From JBCDKH01 sp964388485 (GTDB taxonomy: Bacteria > Planctomycetota > Phycisphaerae > Tepidisphaerales > Tepidisphaeraceae), in NCBI GenBank assembly GCA_964388485.1, contig CAYMAS010000009.1:1-64000 (forward strand): a stretch of DNA of 64,000 nucleotides. The letters run 5' to 3'. The first letter of the stretch is position 1; each line of letters opens with the position of its first letter. Positions 17,605-24,737 of the stretch are shown in pieces. The position numbers were made by a program, and so were the translations under genes. Below the pieces are notes generated by a model. It made no database searches, was not told the origin of the DNA, and worked only from the letters and a program-made list of their open reading frames with translations.

Positions 17605-18525
17605 TCACGCGACGCGTCTGGTTTCGACCACATCGCGGTGGAGCTGGTGGACCAGTGCGTCGATGCCGTCGTATTTCTCCTGTCCACGGAGCCAACGGTG
17701 GAGTCGCACGGTCAGCGTCTGGCCGTAAAGGTCGCCGGTGAAGTCGAGGAGGAAGGCCTCGACGGTACGGGTCGGGCCGTCGAAGGTCGGGTTGGTGCCG
17801 ATGCTCAGGGCGACGCGGTGGGTGGTGCCGGCGACGGTGGTGCTGGCGGCATAGACGCCGTCGAGGGGGATTAGCTGATCCGTCACCTCGAGGTTGGCCG
17901 TCGGGAAGCCGATGGTCCGGCCCCGCTGCTCGCCGTTCACCACCGTGCCCACCACTTCATAAGGCCGCCCGAGCACGGTCGCCGCCTCCTGCACCCGGCC
18001 GTGAGCGAGCAGCCAGCGGGCCAACCCGCTCCGCGCCTGCACCACCTGCAGCCCCGGCAGCGTCACGTCAGCAGCGTCGATCACCTCAACGTCGACTTCG
18101 ACCTCCGCCGCCCACTGCTGCAGCTTCTGGACGTTGCCCGTCGCCCCTTTTCCGAAGCGGAAGTCGTCGCCCTCGACCCAGAGCACCGGCTGCGCCTGGT
18201 CGCAAATCGTCTCCCAGAACTGCCGATCACTCAGCTCCAGCACCGACGCGTCAGCCGGCAGCTCGACCAGATGCGAGACGCCTGCGTCGGCGAGCAGCTT
18301 GCGTTTGTGCTCCACGCTCGTCAGCCGGGGCGGCACGCGGTCCGGCCGCAGCACCGTCATCGGGTGCGGCTCGAACGTGATGACCACGCTCGCCGCCGCG
18401 TCGGCGGCTTGAAGTCGCTCGATGATCTTGCGGTGACCGAGGTGCACACCGTCGAAGTTGCCGACGGAGAGCGCGTTGTGACGCGGGAGGTTTGCCAGAG
18501 CGTCGAGTCCGTGGAGGACGTGCAT
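17605..18525 (-). CDS. ribF: Bifunctional riboflavin kinase/FAD synthetase
   Basis: This 306-residue protein has an N-terminal adenylyltransferase domain (SVGNFDGVHLGHRKIIERL near residues 20-38) and a C-terminal flavokinase domain (GRPYEVVGTVVNGEQRGRTI, GFPTANLEVTDQLIPLDGVY). It phosphorylates riboflavin and then adenylates FMN. The start at 18525 gives MHVLHGLDALANLP, a good family start. It ends 8 bases from the converging prfB stop. Confidence 0.94.
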   Translation of the reverse strand: MHVLHGLDALANLPRHNALSVGNFDGVHLGHRKIIERLQAADAAASVVITFEPHPMTVLRPDRVPPRLTSVEHKRKLLADAGVSHLVELPADASVLELSDRQFWETICDQAQPVLWVEGDDFRFGKGATGNVQKLQQWAAEVEVDVEVIDAADVTLPGLQVVQARSGLARWLLAHGRVQEAATVLGRPYEVVGTVVNGEQRGRTIGFPTANLEVTDQLIPLDGVYAASTTVAGTTHRVALSIGTNPTFDGPTRTVEAFLLDFTGDLYGQTLTVRLHRWLRGQEKYDGIDALVHQLHRDVVETRRVA

Positions 18526-18555
18526 GGGTGGGAACGGTATGAGTGCAAGACAGAA

Positions 18556-18577
18556 CCGCGGGAATCGAGTCCCGCGG
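18556..18577. terminator. GC-rich hairpin between the AGCS gene and ribF
   Basis: CCGCGGGA (18556-18563) pairs with TCCCGCGG (18570-18577) around a 6-base loop. It lies between the symporter stop (18605) and the ribF start, both on the minus strand. No U-rich tract follows, so termination is only possible. Confidence 0.5.
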
Positions 18578-18604
18578 CTTGGAGGAATCGAACCTGAAGC
18601 TGCG

Positions 18605-20497
18605 TCAGAACCTGGGCTCTGGTGCGGGGCCCGGATCGCTGCTTTCCGTCTCGTGCCCGATCTCATCGTGCATCGGGCCGCCGGTGTAGCGGGCGACGTA
18701 GTCGTGATAAGCGCCCATAGCCCGCATGCCGAAGAGCCACATTAGCGGCACGTTGACGACGAGCATCACGCCCAAGCCGAGCGTGGTCCACATGTCGAGC
18801 TGGTCGGCGGTGTCGAGCCATCCGGAAATCGGCAGGACTGTGACCATGATCAGGCCGCAATAGAGCAGCTTATAGACCAGAACTGCCGTCTTTCGGCCGC
18901 CTTCGGAGAGTCCGCTGGTCAGGAAGACCACGCCCTGCTCGCCGTAATAACTCCAGGAGATGATCGTACTGATCGCAAAGAGCCAAACGGCGAGTGTGAC
19001 GAGATACTTTCCGAGGCCTGGCGTTGTGCGGTCGAAGGCGTGGCTCGTAAGCGTCGAGCCGATGTACTCGACGTAGAGGCCTCGATCCTCTTCGCCGGCT
19101 TCGTCTTTAGCCAGAACGGGAACGCGTTCGCTCTTGATCGTGCCCCAGTCGATGAACACGCCAGCCGTCGCCGGCTCACCTTCATCTTCGATCGCTTTGA
19201 TCTCACCGAACAGTTTGCGAAGCCGCACACCGGTATCTTCGTCTTTGGAGGCTTCGACACGCACGAAGACCTTCTCGCCCGGCTTGTACTCGGGAACGGT
19301 TTCGGGATCGATGTCGCGGAAGGGATCGGTCGTCTCCAAGTTGCGGTAGAACTCTGTCTTGGACGGCAGGGACGTGGTGTCGGAGATCGTCCAGGTGTCC
19401 TCGACGACCTCGCCCGTCTCGTCATCTGTCGCCTGGATGATGGCCAGGTCCGTGTCCGCCGCGAAGGTGGCTTCGGCCTCTCGGTTGAAGGCGCCGGTAG
19501 ACAGGAGCACCAGAGCCGTAATCGTGCAGACGATGACGGTGTCGATGAGCGGCTCGAGCCCGGCGACGATGCCTTCCCGAACCGGCTCGTCCGTCCGCAC
19601 CGCCGCGTGAGCGATGGGTGCCGAGCCCTGGCCGGCCTCGGAGCTGAAGAGCGCCCGCTTCATCCCTTGGATGATCGCAAAGCCAATCGTGCCGCCGACG
19701 AATGCCCCGCCGACGCCGGCGTCGGAATTGATGTTGGTCCCCGCCGCGATGATGTCCCAGAGCATGCCCGGGATGGCTGTAACGTTGTTGCCCAGCACCC
19801 ACAACGCGGCGATCAGGTAGATCACGCACATGAAGGGAACGATGATGCTTGCGACGCGGCCGATCCACTTGATGCCGCCGATGATGACGATGAATGTGAT
19901 GCTCGCGAGGATTGCCCCGGTGTAGAGCTTGGGGAAATTGAAGTTCGTGAACGTGGTGTCGGCGGCGTTCCAGACCTGGAACATATTCCCGCCGGTCGCG
20001 GCACTGGTCAGCAGCGTCAGGACGAACAACCCGCCGATCGCCATCCCGACCCGCGGAAGGCCCAGCCGCTCGAAGCCGTACTTAGCAACGAACATCGGCC
20101 CGCCGTGGGGGTTCTTCGGGTCGCTGACGTTGCGGTACAACATCGACTGCGTGACCTCGGTCATCTTGAGCGCCATGCCCAGCACGCCGATGATCCACAT
20201 CCAGAAGACCGCCCCGGGCCCGCCGAGGCTGACGGCAATCGCGACGCCGGCGATATTCCCCAGGCCGACGGTCGCACTCAACGCGGTGGCCAAAGCCTGG
20301 AAGTGGCTGATCGCACCGGGATCGTCCTTCTCGTCGTACTTGCCCCGGAGCACGTCGATGCCGTGAGTCACAGCACGCCACTGGCCGAAGACAGTTAAGA
20401 GGGTGAAGACGACGCCCGTGATGAGGAGCGTGGTGATGACGTATTGACTGAACAGAATGTCGTTCAGGTCGTTGACGAAGTTGTTGATCGAGTCCAT
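18605..20497 (-). CDS. Alanine/glycine:cation symporter (AGCS) with extracytoplasmic insertion
   Basis: This 630-residue integral inner-membrane protein has the AGCS core: FQALATALSATVGLGNIAGVAIAVSLGGPGAVFWMW, KRALFSSEAGQGSAPIAHAA and LEPLIDTVIVCTITAL. AGCS proteins import alanine or glycine with Na+ or H+. The family is normally about 450-550 residues; here residues about 338-480 form a hydrophilic, acidic insertion between two membrane helices. ATG 20497 gives MDSINNFVNDLNDILFSQYV, a normal family start. It diverges from the gene at 20622. Confidence 0.9.
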   Translation of the reverse strand: MDSINNFVNDLNDILFSQYVITTLLITGVVFTLLTVFGQWRAVTHGIDVLRGKYDEKDDPGAISHFQALATALSATVGLGNIAGVAIAVSLGGPGAVFWMWIIGVLGMALKMTEVTQSMLYRNVSDPKNPHGGPMFVAKYGFERLGLPRVGMAIGGLFVLTLLTSAATGGNMFQVWNAADTTFTNFNFPKLYTGAILASITFIVIIGGIKWIGRVASIIVPFMCVIYLIAALWVLGNNVTAIPGMLWDIIAAGTNINSDAGVGGAFVGGTIGFAIIQGMKRALFSSEAGQGSAPIAHAAVRTDEPVREGIVAGLEPLIDTVIVCTITALVLLSTGAFNREAEATFAADTDLAIIQATDDETGEVVEDTWTISDTTSLPSKTEFYRNLETTDPFRDIDPETVPEYKPGEKVFVRVEASKDEDTGVRLRKLFGEIKAIEDEGEPATAGVFIDWGTIKSERVPVLAKDEAGEEDRGLYVEYIGSTLTSHAFDRTTPGLGKYLVTLAVWLFAISTIISWSYYGEQGVVFLTSGLSEGGRKTAVLVYKLLYCGLIMVTVLPISGWLDTADQLDMWTTLGLGVMLVVNVPLMWLFGMRAMGAYHDYVARYTGGPMHDEIGHETESSDPGPAPEPRF

Positions 20498-20621
20498 GAG
20501 GCGACGTCGTTGAGAGCAGGCGCGGTCCTCGGCATCATGACGCAGCGGCGGCATCCTGCAAGTCGTCCCGTCGCTGTCGCTGCTCGTCGGCCGCTGCGGG
20601 ACGGTGACGTAGCCTCGCGGC

Positions 20622-21677
20622 GTGGCGACGACCGTCGAGATGTACACCAAGCCTCAGCACCCCGATGCCCACCACCGCGTCAAAGCCCCCGGCGGCTACG
20701 AGTGGTGGTACGTCGATGCCGCCTCATCCGACAGCCGCACGCACGTCGTGGCGATTCTCTTCGACGGCTACTGCTTCCACCCGGGCTACCTGCGGACGCA
20801 CGCCCGGTTCCTCAGGCGGCCGACGAAGACGAACCCGGCCTTGCCGAGCGACTACCCGTGTGCCTACCTCGCCGTCTACCGCGACGGCAAGCTCCATCGG
20901 CAGTTCCTCACGCAGGTCCCGCCCGATCAGTTCGAGGCCTCGACAACCGAGCCACGCGTTCGAGTCGGCCGTTCGTCGCTGGTTCCAACGGGCGACGGTC
21001 TTCGGCTCTTCATGGCCGGCACGCCCTGGACGCTCACCGCACGCGGGCCGCAGTTGATCGAAAAGGAATCGCTCGGCTGTGATCTGACGCTCACGCCGAC
21101 GCCCGCCGTGGTCCCGGAGGAACGCATCTTCCTGAGCCGCGGGATGACCGGCCAACACCACGGCTGGATTCCCGCGGCACCACGCTGCGCCGTTCGCGGC
21201 ACCGTCGCGGGCGAGGCATTCGACGGCGTCGCCTACCACGACCACAACTACGGCACTGGCCCGCTAGGCGACGGCCTGAGGCGGTGGGTCTGGGGCCGGG
21301 TCTTTACAAAGTCGCGACTGCTGAGCTTCCACTTGGCCGAGCCGCGGGACGAGCATCTGCCGACGGAGCGGCACGCGTACGAGGTGACCGACAACGGCTA
21401 CGCGAACGTTCCCGCTGAGGCCCTCGCCGCAGACTGGTCCGCCCGCAGTGCCACCCGTCTGCCCTATCCAAACACGATCCGTCTCGGCGATGCCCTCGAG
21501 CTGACGCAGCCGCGGATGCTCGACGATTCGCCGTTCTACCTGCGGGTCCTCTACGACGCCTGGTGCGACGGCGAGACGAACGAAGCGATGGTCGAAGTTG
21601 GGCACCCGCATCGGCTTCGATACCCGATCCTCGGTCGAATGCTCGAGATGGCAATCGACAAACGAAGCCTTTGCTGA
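20622..21677 (+). CDS. CrtC/AttH-like (carotenoid hydratase-like) lipocalin-fold protein
   Basis: The product has 351 residues. VKAPGGYEWWYVDAASSD at the N-terminus and VAYHDHNYGTGPL in the centre are typical of hydroxyneurosporene synthase (CrtC)/AttH proteins; the HDHN motif lies in the active-site cavity. Members hydrate carotenoid ends or act on other lipids. No carotenoid genes are nearby, so specificity is open. The start is GTG 20622, with ATG 20640 as alternative. Confidence 0.8.
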   Translation: MATTVEMYTKPQHPDAHHRVKAPGGYEWWYVDAASSDSRTHVVAILFDGYCFHPGYLRTHARFLRRPTKTNPALPSDYPCAYLAVYRDGKLHRQFLTQVPPDQFEASTTEPRVRVGRSSLVPTGDGLRLFMAGTPWTLTARGPQLIEKESLGCDLTLTPTPAVVPEERIFLSRGMTGQHHGWIPAAPRCAVRGTVAGEAFDGVAYHDHNYGTGPLGDGLRRWVWGRVFTKSRLLSFHLAEPRDEHLPTERHAYEVTDNGYANVPAEALAADWSARSATRLPYPNTIRLGDALELTQPRMLDDSPFYLRVLYDAWCDGETNEAMVEVGHPHRLRYPILGRMLEMAIDKRSLC

Positions 21678-21792
21678 GGGCTTGGCACCCCGTGCGGCGC
21701 CCGTTGTTGAAGGTCTTCCACAACGCTCCTACCGTGCCCGCCCGGAACCCGGAGCGAGCGACCTCGCACCGAACCCACACCAAGGATCTCCC

Positions 21793-22056
21793 GTGAAGAA
21801 GAGCACCCACCCCGTCTACCGCCCCGTCGTCTTTCAAGACACCGGTGCCGACGTCCGTTTCCTGACCCGCAGCACCGTCCCGTCGAACCAGACGATCGAG
21901 TTCGAGGGCAAGGAGTATCCGCTGGTCAAGGTCGACATCTCGTCGGCCTCGCACCCGTTCTTCACCGGCAAGCAGACCTTCATCGACACCGCCGGCCGCG
22001 TCGATCGCTTCCAGAAGAAGTTCGGCGGCAAGAACCTCTTCGGCAAGAAGAAGTAG
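21793..22056 (+). CDS. rpmE: 50S ribosomal protein L31, type B
   Basis: The product has 87 residues: KKSTHPVYRPVVFQDTGADV...GKEYPLVKVDISSASHPFFTG...GRVDRFQKKFG. The Zn-binding CxxC of type A L31 is absent, so this is the type B, zinc-independent form. The GTG start at 21793 is preceded by AAGGA at 21781-21785. Type B paralogues are often induced under zinc limitation; the regulator is not seen here. Confidence 0.95.
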   Translation: MKKSTHPVYRPVVFQDTGADVRFLTRSTVPSNQTIEFEGKEYPLVKVDISSASHPFFTGKQTFIDTAGRVDRFQKKFGGKNLFGKKK

Positions 22057-22215
22057 CCTCCCGGCACCACCCGAATCAGCCGCAGGCCGCGACGCTCGTC
22101 GCGGCCTGCTCACGTCATGCCCTGCCGCTTGGACTCGACTTATCGGACCCGCCTGATACCTTGGTCCGCTATCCACCGGCTCAACCCGCCACACCTCTTG
22201 ACCATCGGAGAACTC

Positions 22216-23526
22216 ATGCACCACGCAAAGCTTGCCCTGCTCGCCGCCACCTTCGCGACCACGCCTGCCCTGGCTCAGATTTCGACCCTCTACACCGGCG
22301 ACGCCGGCCTGCCCACGAGCAACGTGCCGGGACAGCCTGGCCTAACGTTTAACGACAGCACCTCTTCGCAGACCGCCTTCAACCGGCCCTTCCTCAGCCC
22401 TGACGGCACGCTCGTCGCCTTCCGCGCCGACGCGGAAGTCGGCGGCACCTTCTTCGACGGCCTCTACGTCGTCACCCCGATCGACAACCCCACGGCCGGC
22501 ATGAGCTACCGCGAGGGCCAGGAAGTCTCCAGCAACACCTTCATCGTCGGCATCGATGAACGGGTCAGCGTCCTCAACGACGGCTCGATCGCCTTCACCT
22601 CGCCCACACGCACCGGCTTCATCAACAACCCGGGCGACAACCTCTGGAGCTACGACTTCGGCTCCGGCACACTGACCAACCTCGTCACCACCGGCACCAG
22701 CGTCGCCGGCGACACCGTCAGTGCCAACACCATCAACTCTCCTTACCGCGCCCCCGACGGCAGCGGCGTCGGCTTTGCCGGTTTCCTCGACAACAACGGC
22801 AACAGCGTCGTCTTTGGCGACGACATCCGAATTACCACCGGCGACACACCGACCGGCGGTGCCGAACCGATTGGCACCTTTGAATTCGAATCCACCTACT
22901 TCGGCAACGACGGGACCACCTACCTCACCCAGACGTTCAACAGCCCATCCGAAGCCGTCATCGTCAACGGTGATGCGGTCATCGTCGAAGGTCAGGCGCT
23001 ATCCAACAGCAACTTCAGCAGCCCCGTCGTCGGTGCGGCGAGCTTCGCCAAGATGAACGAAGACGGCACTTGGTACGCCCGCGGCGGCAACGCGGACGGC
23101 ACCGAGTGGGTCGTCATCGACGGTGACTTGACTGCCACCGAAGGTGATCCGCTCTTCGCCGGCAGCAGCGAAACGTGGGGTGCCTTCGACGGCATCAGCG
23201 TCGATGCCAACGGCAACTTCGCCATCCTTGGCGAGAACGCTGCCGGCGAGCAGGTCCTCGTCTACAACGGCTCGACCGAACTGGCCCGCGAAGGCGACAT
23301 CGTCCCCGACCTGATGAGCATCGATCCGCTCGACGATTACACCATCCGCGATTTCAGCATCGACGACATGGTCCTCAGCAGCACCGGAGACGTCGTCTTC
23401 GCCGCCCGCCTGCTCGACGGCGGCTCCAACGCGGGCCAGGCGCTGCTGACCGTCGCCGTTCCCGAGCCCGCCACTGCCGGCCTGCTCGGTGTCGCCGGCC
23501 TGACGCTCCTGCGTCGCCGCCGGTAG
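22216..23526 (+). CDS. Secreted PEP-CTERM protein
   Basis: The gene encodes 436 residues with an N-terminal signal peptide (MHHAKLALLAATFATTPALA) and a C-terminal PEP-CTERM signal: PEPATAGLLG, a short hydrophobic helix and an RRRR end. These proteins are cut and anchored by an exosortase. The central region is a beta-propeller-like set of repeats (DGSIAFTS, DGTLVAFRAD, NGNFAILGENA). A GGAG Shine-Dalgarno lies at 22207-22210, so ATG 22216 is preferred. Partner or substrate unknown. Confidence 0.88.
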   Translation: MHHAKLALLAATFATTPALAQISTLYTGDAGLPTSNVPGQPGLTFNDSTSSQTAFNRPFLSPDGTLVAFRADAEVGGTFFDGLYVVTPIDNPTAGMSYREGQEVSSNTFIVGIDERVSVLNDGSIAFTSPTRTGFINNPGDNLWSYDFGSGTLTNLVTTGTSVAGDTVSANTINSPYRAPDGSGVGFAGFLDNNGNSVVFGDDIRITTGDTPTGGAEPIGTFEFESTYFGNDGTTYLTQTFNSPSEAVIVNGDAVIVEGQALSNSNFSSPVVGAASFAKMNEDGTWYARGGNADGTEWVVIDGDLTATEGDPLFAGSSETWGAFDGISVDANGNFAILGENAAGEQVLVYNGSTELAREGDIVPDLMSIDPLDDYTIRDFSIDDMVLSSTGDVVFAARLLDGGSNAGQALLTVAVPEPATAGLLGVAGLTLLRRRR

Positions 23527-23552
23527 ATTGTCTTCTTCGCTGGATTCGCACC

Positions 23553-23579
23553 AAGCCCACGGCATCAAGCCGTGGGCTT
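23553..23579. terminator. Bidirectional terminator-like hairpin
   Basis: AAGCCCACGGC (23553-23563) pairs with GCCGTGGGCTT (23569-23579) around ATCAA; CTTTGTTG follows on the plus strand. It lies just past the PEP-CTERM stop and overlaps the last codons of the converging glycosyltransferase. Confidence 0.7.
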
Positions 23580-24629
23580 CTTTGTTGTCACGTCGCGAAG
23601 CCGCTCCAGCCACCGGTCTTGCCTGTGATACCGCAACAGCACCTCCCGCGCCGCCTGCGCCATCGCCTCCATCCGCTCCGGCTCGCCCAACGCCCGCTCG
23701 ACCACTTCGCCCAGGTCGGCAAAATCCCAACGACACGGCAAGTACGTGACGCCCGCCTGGTAGATGTCCGGCTCGCACCGCAGATGCCCGATGTCCGGCT
23801 TGACGAGCACGCAGCCACCTGCAACCGCTTCGTAGTCGCGATAGCACACCTCGCCGTACCCGAGCGGGCTCAGGCACAGCTTGCTGCTCCGCATCGACGC
23901 CAGATACTGCCGCGGCGACAGGCCCTTGCCGGTGCCACTTTCGAACACGCACAGGAACGGCTCGATCTTCGCCGGCAACGCCCGTACCGCCTCGACGGCG
24001 GCAGCCCGGTGCCGGTAGTACCAGTCGGACGGCCCGGCCTCGCCCGTCCGGACAACCAGGTGCACATCATGTGCTCGCCCCGCCACCGGCGGCACGCCAC
24101 GCTCCAGCCGCGCCAGCTTCAGATCGCGAAACAAGCCTGGCCTCACCAGGTCACCCGCGCCGACTGTCCAGCCGAGGTGAATCTTGTCGCGGTGCGTCTC
24201 GACCAGCCGAACCTGCTCCGGATCCACGCCCTGCGGCGACGCCATCCCCAGCACCTCGCACATCCGCTCCCGGTACCGCCCACCCGTTCCCGGCCGCGAC
24301 GGCAGCTCCGCCAGGTCCCGCGGCAGTTGGGCCTTGACGTACGCATTCACATGCGGCAGCACCGCCATGAAGTCGCTGCACGAGAAGTCGAAGTAGTCGA
24401 AGAAGGCGAAGGCAGCGTCGTCCGGCACCTTCGCCCTCGCGTCCCGCACCGCCTCCACCACCGCCGCCGGCTGGCTCGCCCAATCCACCTGCACGCCGAC
24501 CACGTCCACGCTCGCCGGCACTCGTTCGCCGATCGTAAACTGCACCTGCTTCTCGCCCCATCGCTTCGCAGCGTCCACCAGCGGGCTCACCTGCAACGCA
24601 GCCGCCCGCCGCGACGGGACGTCGAGCAC
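23565..24629 (-). CDS. Exostosin-like glycosyltransferase
   Basis: The gene encodes about 354 residues. The C-terminal half has SRPGTGGRYRERM, LCVFESGTGKGLSPRQYLA, SSKLCLSPLGYGEVCYRDYE and CVLVKPDIGHL, the pattern of GT1/exostosin-domain transferases that bind nucleotide sugars. The start is uncertain: GTG at 24629 is the first plausible codon, but frame continues upstream towards the divergent gene at 24738 and has no better start. The acceptor is unknown. Confidence 0.75.
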   Translation of the reverse strand: MLDVPSRRAAALQVSPLVDAAKRWGEKQVQFTIGERVPASVDVVGVQVDWASQPAAVVEAVRDARAKVPDDAAFAFFDYFDFSCSDFMAVLPHVNAYVKAQLPRDLAELPSRPGTGGRYRERMCEVLGMASPQGVDPEQVRLVETHRDKIHLGWTVGAGDLVRPGLFRDLKLARLERGVPPVAGRAHDVHLVVRTGEAGPSDWYYRHRAAAVEAVRALPAKIEPFLCVFESGTGKGLSPRQYLASMRSSKLCLSPLGYGEVCYRDYEAVAGGCVLVKPDIGHLRCEPDIYQAGVTYLPCRWDFADLGEVVERALGEPERMEAMAQAAREVLLRYHRQDRWLERLRDVTTKKPTA

Positions 24630-24737
24630 GTGGACGTGAAGAGGCTTGGAACCGTCGTCGGCGATGACCTTTCTATCGGCCGAACCTGCGGCCGACCGCC
24701 GCAGCCGGAGCTTCTTCGTGCCCTCATACGGTGCAGC

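Noticed and set aside
18570..18605. Minus-strand tRNA T-arm-like sequence (GGTTCGATTCC)
   Set aside because: Neighbouring bases do not form the other arms, and it overlaps the symporter end region; probably chance.
19040..20398. Open frame opposite the AGCS gene
   Set aside because: It is antisense to a complete symporter with clear motifs; its sequence lacks any domain.
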